NCBI GenBank assembly: GCA_014238415.1
Contig: JABABA010000014.1
Coordinates: forward strand, 1-64,000
Length of the DNA stretch: 64,000 nucleotides
Source: Planctomycetota bacterium
Lineage (GTDB): Bacteria; Planctomycetota; UBA1135; GCA-002686595
Direction: 5' to 3'
Positions 17,431-27,307 of the stretch are shown piece after piece. The position numbers and the translations under genes are program-made. Positions within the stretch are counted from its first letter, which is position 1. Each line of letters opens with the position of its first letter. The notes beneath the pieces were generated by a model that was not told where the DNA came from, did not search any database, and saw only the letters and a program-made list of their open reading frames with translations.

Positions 17431-19070
17431 TGCTTGCGTGTTGCGTCGACCTTTTCCAACTGGGGCGCGGTCAGGGGGTAGGGATACAGGGGCGGCTGGA
17501 AGCCTTTCCTGCGCTTGACCGGCCAGGGACGGACACCGCAGCGTTCGGCCCAGGACTCATAGGAGCTGCTCAGGCTGGCCACGCGTTCGGGAAGCTTCGC
17601 GGCCAGGTCGCTCGTCTCGCTGCGGTCTTTCGAGAGGTCATAGAGCTCCCAGGGCTTTCCGTGCCGGGAGACGAGCTTCCACTGGCCCGTGCGCATGGCC
17701 CGGTTTCCTTCGTGCTCGAAAAAAATCGGAGCGGGCCGCACAAGAGTTTCGCCGCGCAGGGCCGGGAGGAGGGAGACGCCTTCAAGGCCGCCGATTTCGT
17801 GGCCGCCGGGGTGGCTGGGGTAGTGGGCTCCTGCCAACTCGTAGAGGGTCGGGGCGATGTCGATCAGGTGACAGGGTTCATGGTGGATCGCCCCCTTGGT
17901 TTCGATACCGGCGGGCCAGTGCGCGATGAAGGGCGAGGAGATTCCGCCCTCGTGCACCCAGTGCTTGTACATGCGGAAGGGTGTGTTGGAGGCGTTGGCC
18001 CAACCCTTGCCATAGGTCAAGAAGTAGCCCTCGCGACCGCCGACCATTTCGTCCGGGCTGCCGCCCATCAGGCCACCCTCCGCGCAGCCCCCGTTGTCGG
18101 CAAAAAACAGGATCAGCGTGTTGTCGCGGATCCCCTCGTCGTCAAGCGTCGCGACCAGGCGCCCCACGTTCTGATCGATGCGGTCGACCATGGCGGCGTA
18201 GATCGCCATGCGCAAAGCCAGGGCCTCGCGGCGCTCAGGATCTGTCTCGTCCCATGGTTTTACATCAAGGGGCGAGAGCCTGCTGCCGGGGGGCAGGATG
18301 CCCAGCTTCTGCATGCGTTCAAAGCGGCCCCTGCGGACGGGTTCCCAGCCCGTGTCATACCGGCCCCTGTAGCGTTCGATGTCCTCGGGCGGCGCGTGCA
18401 TGGGCCAGTGCGGAGCGGTGAAGGCCAGATAGAGCACGAAGGGGTCGTCGCTGCGCTGGTTCGATTCGCGCACATAGGAGATCGCACGGTCGCTGAAGGA
18501 ATCGGAAGTGTAGAAATCCTCCGGGGGTGTGATTGGTCGCCGGCCCTCCATCAAGAGCTTGTCGGGGAGCGGCTTGAAGTGATTGCTGCCGCCCCGGATG
18601 ATTCCAAAGTATCGCTCGAAGCCGCGGTCCATGGGCCACATGCCCGCAAAGGTGCCCACATGCCACTTGCCCGCCATCAGGGTCCGGTAGCCCGCGCCCG
18701 CCAACACCTCCGCGAAAGTGAGCGAACTGCGGTTCAGCTCGCCGCTGTAGCCGGGGTATCCGAGATCCTGCCCTCGCTGACGGCCTTCGCTGGTCATCCA
18801 GCCCACGCCGGCCTGGTGCGCGTAGCGTCCCGTCAGCAGCGCGGCGCGCGTCGGGCAACAGCGGCCGGTGTTGTAGAACTGGGTGAGGCGTACTCCGTTG
18901 GCAGCAAGGCGGTCGAGGTGGGGCGTCGAGATCTCACCGCCAAAGCAGCCGATGTCGCTGAACCCCATGTCGTCGGCCATGATGACGACCAGGTTGGGCC
19001 GCGCAGCGGGCTCCTGACCGGAAGCACCGCTCAGGACCGCAAGCGCCAGGGGTAGGATCAGAACTCGCAT
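17427..19070 (-). CDS. secreted sulfatase B (S1 family)
   Basis: This is a formylglycine sulfatase of about 547 residues with the signature CCPTR, preceded by ADDMGFSDIG for calcium binding and followed by GKWHVG and FADNGG. The frame opens with TTG at 19085. The ATG at 19070 gives a typical signal peptide (MRVLILPLALAVLSG) and was chosen. It resembles arylsulfatases that act on polysaccharides. It is translationally coupled to sulfatase A by a 4-base overlap. Confidence 0.9.
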   Translation of the reverse strand: MRVLILPLALAVLSGASGQEPAARPNLVVIMADDMGFSDIGCFGGEISTPHLDRLAANGVRLTQFYNTGRCCPTRAALLTGRYAHQAGVGWMTSEGRQRGQDLGYPGYSGELNRSSLTFAEVLAGAGYRTLMAGKWHVGTFAGMWPMDRGFERYFGIIRGGSNHFKPLPDKLLMEGRRPITPPEDFYTSDSFSDRAISYVRESNQRSDDPFVLYLAFTAPHWPMHAPPEDIERYRGRYDTGWEPVRRGRFERMQKLGILPPGSRLSPLDVKPWDETDPERREALALRMAIYAAMVDRIDQNVGRLVATLDDEGIRDNTLILFFADNGGCAEGGLMGGSPDEMVGGREGYFLTYGKGWANASNTPFRMYKHWVHEGGISSPFIAHWPAGIETKGAIHHEPCHLIDIAPTLYELAGAHYPSHPGGHEIGGLEGVSLLPALRGETLVRPAPIFFEHEGNRAMRTGQWKLVSRHGKPWELYDLSKDRSETSDLAAKLPERVASLSSSYESWAERCGVRPWPVKRRKGFQPPLYPYPLTAPQLEKVDATRKQ

Positions 19071-19097
19071 GGGGCCGCCGTTCAAGATGACCCCGGA

Positions 19098-20693
19098 CTA
19101 GAGGCCAATGTTCTTCGGTGGGTACTTTCTGAATGTACCACCGTGCGCTGTCAGTTTGCCGGCGACGGTTGCAAGCCAGGGGCTCAGTCGGTGTCCGACG
19201 GTCATTTCCTCTTTGGGGTCGAGATAGAGATCGAACAACCAGGGGGCAAGTCCGACATCCATGACACTCGCGAGGTCTATGTACTTGTGGGTCGCCTGTG
19301 GTATGACTACTTTGATATGAGCCTTGAACTGCCGCATGCGGCAGGCCATCAGTTCGGTGCCCCACCAGAAGTAGACCGCTTCCCGCTGGGATCGACCGTT
19401 GTCGTGCAGCAGGAATGAGGTCTGATCGATGAAGTCGTAGTAGCGATCGTCGGGCAGGGTATCGGTCGACACGCCAGCAAGGTTCAGAGCGGTTCCGAAC
19501 AGATCAAGCAGGTCGAAGAGATCATCACTGACCCGGCCAGGTGCGATCATGCCCTTCCAATAGGCGATGCCAGGAACGCGCACACCACCCTCGAAGGTCG
19601 TGCCCTTGGCGCCCCGAAAGGGGGTGTAGCCAGCGTCCGGCCAGGCATCCATCTGGGGCCCGTTGTCTGAGGTGAAGAAGATGAGAGTATTCTCGAGGAC
19701 ACCGGCTTCCTCAAGGGCGGCGCGCAGGGCACCCACATGGAGGTCAACTTCGACTATCGCGTCCTTGTAGGGGTACTTGCTTGCGCTGAGACCCGCCAGA
19801 TCCGGATTGGCGTAGTTGTCGCAGTGAACTTTCATAAAGCAGTGCTCAAGGAAGAAGGGCTTGTCCTTTGCCGCCAACTCCTTGATCTTCGCGATCGAAA
19901 AATCTGTCAGTACCTGGTCAGCGCGGCCCATGTCCTCGGTGGACTCGACTGAACTGATCTCCTCGGTACGCCCACCCTTGAACCCGTGAACAAGGTGGTG
20001 TCCGATTCCCAGTCCCTCGAAGGCAGCCATCTTGAGAGGGTCCAGGACAAGTTCAGGATAGCGACGTCCATCGACGCGTTGTGAAATCTCTTTCTGTGCT
20101 GGATAGTAGCCATAGAATTCGTCGAAGCCCACGTCGTGTGGGCGCATCCCTACGGCTTCTCCCACATGCCACTTGCCGGTGAGGACGGTCGTGTAGCCCG
20201 AGTTTCCCAGCAGGGTGGCCAGGCTGATTTCATCGGCCCAGGGGTTCTTGGTGACTTTGTCACCCGCAAGGATTGGACGGGTCAGGCCTGTGCGGATGGG
20301 GAGCCGTCCGGTCAAGATGGCCGAGCGCGTCGGAGTGCAGGTTTGTTGTGCATAGCACGATGTCAACCTCAGGCCATCATTGGCCAGGGTGTCGAGGTGG
20401 GGCGTAGCTGCTCCAGCTATTTCACCGCCGCCATAGCAGCCAGGGTCCCCATAGCCCATGTCGTCCACCACGATCCAGACGATGTTGGGTCGCTTGCCCG
20501 TTTTCTTGCGCAGGTTTGCAAGCTTCTCTGCCACCTGTGCTTCCTGCTGGGGGCGGGGAATGGATGGTTCCCTGTTGTCCACCTTGCGGACGGAGCGATC
20601 GAACGATTGACCGAAGCTTGGAGTCAGCAAGCTTGCGGCCAGTAAAACTGATAGAAGAGTGATGGGTTTCATGGTTGTTGTTCGTTGGTTCAT
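19098..20693 (-). CDS. secreted sulfatase C (S1 family)
   Basis: The 531-residue protein has a signal peptide and a linker of about 40 residues. The sulfatase core has DD at 77-78, CTPTR with Cys119, GKWHVG and TSDNGP. It differs clearly from its neighbours, so the operon encodes distinct specificities rather than recent duplicates. Its ATG overlaps the stop of sulfatase D (ATGA). A second ATG seven codons in (20672) would give a shorter signal peptide. Confidence 0.9.
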   Translation of the reverse strand: MNQRTTTMKPITLLSVLLAASLLTPSFGQSFDRSVRKVDNREPSIPRPQQEAQVAEKLANLRKKTGKRPNIVWIVVDDMGYGDPGCYGGGEIAGAATPHLDTLANDGLRLTSCYAQQTCTPTRSAILTGRLPIRTGLTRPILAGDKVTKNPWADEISLATLLGNSGYTTVLTGKWHVGEAVGMRPHDVGFDEFYGYYPAQKEISQRVDGRRYPELVLDPLKMAAFEGLGIGHHLVHGFKGGRTEEISSVESTEDMGRADQVLTDFSIAKIKELAAKDKPFFLEHCFMKVHCDNYANPDLAGLSASKYPYKDAIVEVDLHVGALRAALEEAGVLENTLIFFTSDNGPQMDAWPDAGYTPFRGAKGTTFEGGVRVPGIAYWKGMIAPGRVSDDLFDLLDLFGTALNLAGVSTDTLPDDRYYDFIDQTSFLLHDNGRSQREAVYFWWGTELMACRMRQFKAHIKVVIPQATHKYIDLASVMDVGLAPWLFDLYLDPKEEMTVGHRLSPWLATVAGKLTAHGGTFRKYPPKNIGL

Positions 20694-23062
20694 TTGTCTG
20701 AATTGCTCAGAGCTATTGTGATCTGTTCGATTTTGCCAGTGAACGGGAACGGGGCCCGTTCGAAGTAATCGCGGGCAACCGGGGAACCGAGATCGATCCC
20801 TACGTCGAAGCTCTCGCTTGCATTGAAGAGTCCTGGCACGGTCATGCTTGTGGATGTCCTGGCGACCTCGTCTCCATCAATGGACAGAATGATGTCGGCC
20901 TCAGATCCGGGGAACTCGGCCTTGAGGCGGGTATCGACCACGATCGTGTGCTTGCCAGCGGGGACCTTTTCAGCAGACCTTGCAAGGGCTCGATAGATAA
21001 TCATCAGGTTGTATTCAAAGCAAAGATACCCATCGTCCATATAGCAGCTCAGGCCTCCGCCGCTGCCACCCAGGGCATAGAGCACACCATTTGCGTTCTC
21101 ATCGAGTTCGGCTTCGATGCGGACCACGTTGCTGTGCTTGCCAACTGGCGGAGCGATCATTTCAGGTACCCGAGTGGTCCGCGAGTCGAAGGTCCAGTTG
21201 GTGTAGGGCGAGCTTATAGCGTCTTCCGGGTGTATGCGCAGCCAGTTGCCTGCGCCGATGGGGAAGGCTTTGTTCTTCTTGGCTTCAGACAGGAACAGTT
21301 CTTTCATCTGCTCGAGTTTCTCGGGCTGCTCAAGTGCCAGGTCAGTCGCCTGGGAGAAATCCTTTCGTAGGTCGTAGAGCTCCCACGGGTCTGTTTGCGA
21401 GTCCCATTCCGCGAGGCCTTTCTGCGCGTTCTGCCAGGGGATCAAGGGGCCAAAGGTGCAGGCGTACCATCCGCGGTCGTAGATGCCCCTGCTGCCATTG
21501 TTGGCGAAGTACTGGACGGGTTTGTTCTCGGGTGCATCGGCATCAAAGAAAGACGCAGCCATGCTGACACCATCAATGGGTTCCTGCTTGGCTCCGTTGA
21601 CAATCTTTGGATGGGGGATGCTCAGGATGTCGTAGACAGTGGGGGCAATGTCATTGACATGGTAGAACTGGGAACGAACTGCTTGATCTGGCTTGATCTT
21701 GCCGGGCCAGGAGACGACGAGCGGATTTCGGGTACCACCGAAGTGGGAGGCGACGAGTTTTGTGTGCCGGAAGGGCGTGCTTCCTGCCCAGGCCCAGCCG
21801 GCGTGATACATGTTGTCGGTGACGTAGGTACCGAGCGCGGGCAGGCCGCCCAATTCTTCCAAGGCGGCGATTTGCTGTTCGACCGTGTTCGGGATCTGGT
21901 TCTGTGCCAGCAACTCGCTGATGGATCCGTTCTGACCTTCTGCCGACGAGCCGTTGTCGCCCCAGATAAAGAACATGATGGTGTTCTCTCGCTGGCCCAG
22001 TTCTTCCATGCTGGCAATCAGGCGACCGATCTGCGTGTCAGTGTGTTCGAGGTAGCCCGCAAAGATCTCCATCAGGCGTGATTGGAAGGCGCGCTCGGAT
22101 TCCGGGATGCTGTCCCAGGCGGCCATCGATTCAGCACGAGGAGTCAACTGCGTCCCCTCAGGAACAAATCCAAGCTCCTTTTGCCGTGCGAAGATCTCCT
22201 CGCGCAGCACATCCCATCCCTGGTCGAACTTGCCCTTGTATTTGTCGGACCACTCCTTGGCCACGTGGTGCGGTCCGTGCACTGCTCCAGGAGCCCAGTA
22301 CATGAAGAATGGCTTGTCCGGAGCAAGCGAGCGATGCTCGTGCAACCAGTCGATTGCGCGATCCGCCAGCAATTCCGTCAGGTGTGTCCCGTGCGGTGGT
22401 TCGATGTGCGTGGTGTTCTCGACCAGGCGAGGCTCCCACTGGGAGGTCTCTCCCGCGAGGAACCCATAGAAGTACTCAAACCCGTAGCCAGTGGGCCAGA
22501 AGTCAAAGGGACCCATGGCTGTGGTCTGGTCGGCCGGCGTGTTGTGCCACTTCCCGAAGGCAGAAGTGTTGTAGCCGTACTGCCGCAGCACCTCCGGCAG
22601 GGTGGCGGCGGTCTTGGGGATGATCCCGGTGTAGCCGTCCCAGTCAACCGCGCGCTCCGCAATTGTGCCGGACCCAACCCGTTGGTGATTGCGCCCCGTC
22701 AGCAAGCTCGCGCGGGTCGGGGAGCAGATCGATGTGGTATGGAAGCGGTTGTAGCTGATGCCTTCTTCTGAAATCTTGTCAAGGGTCGGCGTGTGAGCGA
22801 AGCCGCCGAATGTTTCTGCCGTGCCGAAGCCGCAGTCGTCCATCAGAATAATGACAATGTTGGGCGCGTCCGCAGGCAGCCGGTCTGGGACGACCCGGCG
22901 TTTGTGAATTGAATCCTGCAGGCGTGGTTTGGCAATGCTGGCCGAAGGAACCTGGGGAAAAGGCAGCACAGAACCATCTGCAGCCTGTGCGATGACCTCG
23001 TGCTCCTGGCAACTAGAGCAGAAGAGGGCGAGGGCGAATCCAGTGATAAAGGTCTTGTTCAT
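20690..23062 (-). CDS. large sulfatase D, possible lipoprotein
   Basis: The 790-residue protein carries the signature CSPTR (Cys113) with DD at 75-76, GKWHNT and WGDNGS. It belongs to the long arylsulfatase group, with a C-terminal beta-sandwich of about 130 residues (from about 660). Its N-terminus (LALFCSSC) could be a weak lipobox, which would tether it to the envelope. It is the first sulfatase after the porin, 24 bases downstream. Confidence 0.9.
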   Translation of the reverse strand: MNKTFITGFALALFCSSCQEHEVIAQAADGSVLPFPQVPSASIAKPRLQDSIHKRRVVPDRLPADAPNIVIILMDDCGFGTAETFGGFAHTPTLDKISEEGISYNRFHTTSICSPTRASLLTGRNHQRVGSGTIAERAVDWDGYTGIIPKTAATLPEVLRQYGYNTSAFGKWHNTPADQTTAMGPFDFWPTGYGFEYFYGFLAGETSQWEPRLVENTTHIEPPHGTHLTELLADRAIDWLHEHRSLAPDKPFFMYWAPGAVHGPHHVAKEWSDKYKGKFDQGWDVLREEIFARQKELGFVPEGTQLTPRAESMAAWDSIPESERAFQSRLMEIFAGYLEHTDTQIGRLIASMEELGQRENTIMFFIWGDNGSSAEGQNGSISELLAQNQIPNTVEQQIAALEELGGLPALGTYVTDNMYHAGWAWAGSTPFRHTKLVASHFGGTRNPLVVSWPGKIKPDQAVRSQFYHVNDIAPTVYDILSIPHPKIVNGAKQEPIDGVSMAASFFDADAPENKPVQYFANNGSRGIYDRGWYACTFGPLIPWQNAQKGLAEWDSQTDPWELYDLRKDFSQATDLALEQPEKLEQMKELFLSEAKKNKAFPIGAGNWLRIHPEDAISSPYTNWTFDSRTTRVPEMIAPPVGKHSNVVRIEAELDENANGVLYALGGSGGGLSCYMDDGYLCFEYNLMIIYRALARSAEKVPAGKHTIVVDTRLKAEFPGSEADIILSIDGDEVARTSTSMTVPGLFNASESFDVGIDLGSPVARDYFERAPFPFTGKIEQITIALSNSDK

Positions 23063-23086
23063 TTCAAGAAGCTTGCAGGTAATGAA

Positions 23087-24436
23087 TCAGAATGACGTGC
23101 GTAGACGTACGCCGAAGACGGTTGCCGTCTCCACGGTTTCGAGCAGGGGGTCGAGAATCTGAGCGCTCAACGTCAGTCCGACTGAAGGCGCGAGTGCGAA
23201 ACTGTAGTAGGCCTCCCAGCGTTGGCTGGTTTCGTCAATCAGAAACGAGTTCGTCAGGAGGTTCTCGCGAATCTGCGAGCGCGCATATCCGATTCCAAAT
23301 GTGTCGTCGGGTCTGCCCGAATGGAGCCCACGGCCCGCGAGTCCCACACTCAACGACCACTCGACGGGGTTGGTGTCCTTGTCGGCCAGGCCCGCGCGCG
23401 CAAAGAAACCGGTTCCTCGCAGATCCGTACGGCCATTGGTGACATCGACCCGTTTTCCGGCGGGTTCATCCACAGAGAGGTACTGCCAGATGTTCCAGAA
23501 GGCATTCCAACTCTCTGAGTTCGACGGCACATTGAGGACGCCAGCGTCTACGAACTGCCCCTGGATGTCCGTGAAATCACCGTCGAAGGCATATTGGAAG
23601 GCCAGATTCATGCCGCCCGGGAGAGCATTGAGCTGATACTGGTTGCGAATGGCTGTCGACCAGGTCAGACCCTCGTCGAGTTCATCAAAGCCATTGCTTG
23701 TGGAGGCATCATTGCTGGTGTAGATCGAACTGGTGACGGTGACATCTTCGTTCGGCATCCAGAAAATGCCCGCGCCGGGTGCGCTGTAGGGGTTCATGAT
23801 CGCAGTGACAGAGGAAGCCAGGAAGGAGTGTGAGAGGAATTGGGTATCACCTCGGCCTCCCGCGAATTCGTTGACGTCGCCGCCCAGAGTGATGATCTTG
23901 CCCAGAAAGAGCCCCAGCTGCTTTGACAGGAACTGCGTGTAGCGAAATTCGGTGATGGCCAGCAGCAGGCTCTCTTCTCCATCCGTCTGGGGAAAGAAAT
24001 GTACGTCGTTGGCAGCGAGCAGCACGCGGGTGTCGCGATTCACGGAGCCTCCGTGCTTCGATTCGGTGCGGAAGGTGAAGAGTGCTCCGGGGAGGACTCC
24101 CATGCGGTCGAGATCAAAGTTGATAGGAATATCCAACTTGCCCCCATACTCGCTGGACTGATTTGCTCCGCCACTCGCCACGTTCTGGAGCACTTGTGTC
24201 CAGATGAGGTCGTAACGGATGCCGGCTTCGGTCAGTTGATCGCGCCTGCCTCCCCAGTCTCCACTCAGAAAAGCCCGCTCATCAAGTGCCCCGCCATGCT
24301 TGCGAAGCGGGAGCAGTCCCTTGCGCTGGGGGGATTGCTCGGTCTGTGGGGGATTCTTGGTGGAGTCCATGACCTTCTCCTGCGCCAGGGCCGGGACAGC
24401 AAGAAGGGGTAGCAGGATCAGAAACGGCGTGGGCAT
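23087..24436 (-). CDS. OprB-like carbohydrate porin
   Basis: The 449-residue protein has a signal peptide (cut after VPALA). The family start LSGDWGGRRDQLTEAGI follows a linker, and it ends in GVRLRTSF with a C-terminal Phe. OprB-type porins are outer-membrane channels for sugars. As first gene of the operon it probably admits desulfated or partly degraded saccharides. Repeat A copy 1 lies about 115 bases upstream and may be part of its leader. Confidence 0.85.
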   Translation of the reverse strand: MPTPFLILLPLLAVPALAQEKVMDSTKNPPQTEQSPQRKGLLPLRKHGGALDERAFLSGDWGGRRDQLTEAGIRYDLIWTQVLQNVASGGANQSSEYGGKLDIPINFDLDRMGVLPGALFTFRTESKHGGSVNRDTRVLLAANDVHFFPQTDGEESLLLAITEFRYTQFLSKQLGLFLGKIITLGGDVNEFAGGRGDTQFLSHSFLASSVTAIMNPYSAPGAGIFWMPNEDVTVTSSIYTSNDASTSNGFDELDEGLTWSTAIRNQYQLNALPGGMNLAFQYAFDGDFTDIQGQFVDAGVLNVPSNSESWNAFWNIWQYLSVDEPAGKRVDVTNGRTDLRGTGFFARAGLADKDTNPVEWSLSVGLAGRGLHSGRPDDTFGIGYARSQIRENLLTNSFLIDETSQRWEAYYSFALAPSVGLTLSAQILDPLLETVETATVFGVRLRTSF

Positions 24437-25062
24437 TGTTGCTTTCTTGTTGGCGTCTTTGGCAGCGACTTCGATTGCTGCTGTGCGGGCTCCCGTAGGT
24501 TAGCGATGTGGTCGGGGGGAGGTTGCCGGTTACATAGACGTTGCATGGATTCGGTAGAATCCGATTGTTGATTTTTATGGAACTTCAGCTGGCTTGGACC
24601 GTCAACGACTTTGCAGTCTCGGTCCAAGTTAAGGAGTTCAAAGGGACTCTAGGCCGAGTCGTCGGTCTGGACCGAGTCTCGTCCTATCATCCTGACCCTT
24701 CTCATGGGGACGGTTTTCGCCGGCCCCGCGAGAAACTCACCCGCGGTAGATGGACAGCGAGTCAACGGACGCTACCCCAGTAATCCCATAGAAGGAGGGA
24801 CTGTATCTCTCTGGGGGATAGGCAGCACAAGGGGCCCCGCCGAGCGACCTCAGCGCGGCCGCCCCTCGGTCACTCCCGGCCTCACCTGCCGCCCCGAAGC
24901 CACGGCCTTGATCAACAAGGAATACAGGGAAGGGTTTCAGTTCAAAATCTGACCCAAGAGAAGGAGTCACTTGGGAGCCCGGTGCTACGCGAACACCCAG
25001 GCTAATGCTCTTGGGAAAGGGAGGCGGCCCCAATTTGAGCAAGAAGTCCTAACGCAGAAGCC
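24437..25062. other. 626-base gap containing repeat A copy 1
   Basis: No coding region is convincing in either strand. The only structured element is repeat A at 24552-24628. The promoter of the porin/sulfatase operon must lie in the left part of this gap. Confidence 0.4.
24552..24628 (-). repeat. repeat A, copy 1 (structured hairpin)
   Basis: About 77 bases match 26110-26185 at roughly 90%. On the minus strand it folds with a perfect 9-bp outer stem (CTTGGACCG and CGGTCCAAG, 24593-24628). An inner 4-bp stem is capped by a GCAA (GNRA) loop. Both copies lie upstream of a minus-strand gene in the same orientation. Confidence 0.6.
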
Positions 25063-26058
25063 TTAAGGGTCTTCCTGCCGCAAAATCCCCATGGCCCGGT
25101 GCACGCCTCCGCGCACGCTCTTCTTGATTCCCTGGGCAGCACCGCGGGCCACGAACGCTCCCACGCTGGAACGTTCCCGATCCACGGGTCGGCAAACCGC
25201 TTGTGCCCAAAGACCCACTCGCACCAGGAGGGTGGCGCTCACCAGTCCCTGGCCCGCCGCCGCCGCCAGGGATCCGACCTTGGCTGAGAGAGCATCCGAT
25301 GCATGCTGGGATAGGTCTGCCCCTAAGGCAGCCACGAACACTTCAAAAAGCAAACGCGAGGTTCCCGCAACCCCCGGCCGGCCCCCATGGAGCTCTGCCA
25401 CACGGCGCACCAAACGCAGTGAAAAACCGAGTGTCAACAATCCATCGACTAAGGGCATAGTGAACAGGCTGGAGGCCACGCCAAGCCGCAAGGCACTGTG
25501 GCGAATCTCCCGTTCCACGCGCGAATCGAGTTCAGGCAAGAGACACTCTTCCAGATTACTCCGCAGATGAGCCACGGACTGCTGGCCTGCGAGGTCTGCA
25601 CGTGTTGCGGAGAGTGCTTCTGCTAAGGATTCTCCGTGCACACGCTCCAGGTCCGCGAGCCAACGCCGGATGTCCCGCGAAACCACGGCTGGCTTGAGTC
25701 CCTCAGCCACCAAGGCCCGTTTGAGCTTCCCGATGCGCTGCAAACTCAGATAGCTCCGGGTTTCCAGCCACACCAGCCAACCGCCCCCGAGCGCCGCAAG
25801 ACCAAGACCCAGCCACGCCAATTCCCTCAAGGGTGAGGCCCACTCGCTCACATTCTGAACCACCACAATCGTCTCTCCAAGCACGACGGTGAGCAGGAAC
25901 AGGGCACAGCCAACGGCCAACAGGGGCAGGGGGCGCAGGAGGATTCGGAACCAAGAATGCATAGGACTGCCCCATTGAACCAGTAAAGCACGGGGCTGCC
26001 TAGGTATTGGGATCTCCACCGGCGCACTTTCAAAAGGATTCCAACAGGACCCGGACAT
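25063..26058 (-). CDS. DUF697 (YcjF-like) membrane protein
   Basis: The protein has up to 331 residues, with two transmembrane helices (about residues 38-60 and 70-90). A soluble helical region and a DUF697-like C-terminal domain (ALRLGVASSLFTMPLVDGLL onward) follow. YcjF-type proteins are inner-membrane proteins of poorly known, stress-related function, often beside a YcjX GTPase; none is seen here. Translation may start at 25962 (MHSWFRILL) instead of 26058. Confidence 0.6.
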   Translation of the reverse strand: MSGSCWNPFESAPVEIPIPRQPRALLVQWGSPMHSWFRILLRPLPLLAVGCALFLLTVVLGETIVVVQNVSEWASPLRELAWLGLGLAALGGGWLVWLETRSYLSLQRIGKLKRALVAEGLKPAVVSRDIRRWLADLERVHGESLAEALSATRADLAGQQSVAHLRSNLEECLLPELDSRVEREIRHSALRLGVASSLFTMPLVDGLLTLGFSLRLVRRVAELHGGRPGVAGTSRLLFEVFVAALGADLSQHASDALSAKVGSLAAAAGQGLVSATLLVRVGLWAQAVCRPVDRERSSVGAFVARGAAQGIKKSVRGGVHRAMGILRQEDP

Positions 26059-26109
26059 TCATCCGCCGGGGAAGCCCCAGGGACAGCCGAGGCGCATCTC
26101 CCATCGTCC

Positions 26110-26185
26110 GGCGGAATCCGATTGTTGATGATTGTGGAACTTCAGCTGGCTTGGACCGTCAACGAATTTGCGGTCTCGGTCCAGG
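26110..26185 (-). repeat. repeat A, copy 2
   Basis: This is the second copy of the hairpin element. The outer stem has one mismatch and the inner stem is weakened. It lies about 52 bases upstream of the longest frame of the DUF697 gene. The rest of the 239-base gap is featureless. Confidence 0.6.
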
Positions 26186-26297
26186 GGCTGTTCCGGGAGT
26201 GGTGGGCATCAGAATCAACTCCTGACTTGCCCTACGAGCACTCACGCGAGTTCAAATCTTGAAGATCAGGCTGTGTCCTGCCTGCATCTTGACCCTC

Positions 26298-26672
26298 TCA
26301 GCGCCGGGCAAGAAGTGCGCTTTGAATCTTGAGCAGAACTGCGTCGCCCACTGCCCGCGCTTCCTGTCCCTGGCGCTGGGAGCTGACTCGAAGGACCGAA
26401 CCGCCGGAACTGTGCAGCACGCATTCGACGGTCACCTCCGCCCCTTGGTAGGTCATGCGGGCCAGGCGGGGGTTGCTGGTGAAGCTGGCTTGACCACCAG
26501 CGAGTTCCTGGAAGACAGTGCGTGTTGCTTGCCAGGCCGTGCCGGGGTCGGCCTTGATCACCGAGCCATAGGTCTTGACCAGGACCCCCTCACTGGCCTG
26601 GGGGTTGCTGCAGGCAAAGAGGCTGGCGCACACCAGCAGAGAAAAAAGTCGTGCCTTGGGGAGTCGTTTCAC
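26298..26672 (-). CDS. small lipoprotein (124 aa)
   Basis: A GTG start opens a signal peptide with the lipobox LFAC (Cys21). The mature part of about 100 residues has mixed alpha/beta character and resembles small DUF3568-type lipoproteins (TYGSVIKADPGTAWQATRTV). It is exported and lipid-anchored; function unknown. It is divergent from the DUF983 gene. Confidence 0.6.
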   Translation of the reverse strand: MKRLPKARLFSLLVCASLFACSNPQASEGVLVKTYGSVIKADPGTAWQATRTVFQELAGGQASFTSNPRLARMTYQGAEVTVECVLHSSGGSVLRVSSQRQGQEARAVGDAVLLKIQSALLARR

Positions 26673-26888
26673 GGTGGGGGAGTCTGAGGAAGATGCGGTC
26701 TGGGTGGTTGAGTTCGCATGCTTGGGTCTCTGCCGGGGACGCAGGCGTGCGTCACAGCGGACCCTGATTCAAAGGCGCTCTCTTTTCGCTCGCAGTATAG
26801 GCTGGCCTGACTGGGGTTTTCACCGGAGCATTCCCAGGGAAGTCCCTGGAGCAGTTCGGGGAACCCATTGCGGGTTAGAATGCCGGCC

Positions 26889-27296
26889 ATGTCCAATCCA
26901 GAGAATACAGGGCCCGCCTCTGCTGCTCCCTCCATCCCTGGAGCCATGCGCCGTGCGTTCTTGCGTCGTTGCCCTCGTTGCGGTTTGGGAGAATTGCAGG
27001 AGTCGCGCTTCAGGCTGCGGACTTCTTGCGCGGCGTGTGGACTCTGTTATCGCAAGGAATCCGGAGCAATGACCGGACAGATGTATCTGACAGCGATCAT
27101 CACCGAGATCTTTGCCGTGCTGCTGGTGTTGGCGGTGTTTTTTCTGACCGACCTGGACACCCTGCCTTCGATTGCCCTGGGCCTGCCTTTGGTGGTGCTC
27201 TTCAGTTATCTGGTATTGCCCATCAGCATGCGCATCTGGGTGGCGGTGGAGTATGTCACCGACCGGGTGGGCGAGGCGGCGGATCGCTCCCACTGA
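26889..27296 (+). CDS. DUF983 family zinc-ribbon membrane protein
   Basis: The protein of about 135 residues begins with a zinc ribbon (CPRCG ... CAACG) and continues with two transmembrane helices in the second half. This is the DUF983 layout; function unknown, although relatives occur near cytochrome oxidase genes. A TAGAAT hexamer lies 7 nt upstream of the chosen ATG. The mutM gene follows after 11 bases. Confidence 0.75.
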   Translation: MSNPENTGPASAAPSIPGAMRRAFLRRCPRCGLGELQESRFRLRTSCAACGLCYRKESGAMTGQMYLTAIITEIFAVLLVLAVFFLTDLDTLPSIALGLPLVVLFSYLVLPISMRIWVAVEYVTDRVGEAADRSH

Positions 27297-27307
27297 GGGG
27301 CCCTACA

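Noticed and set aside
17430..19055. 541-codon open frame on the + strand opposite sulfatase B
   Set aside because: It mirrors a GC-rich coding strand exactly, has no domain-like sequence and lacks a start context; sulfatase B has full catalytic motifs.
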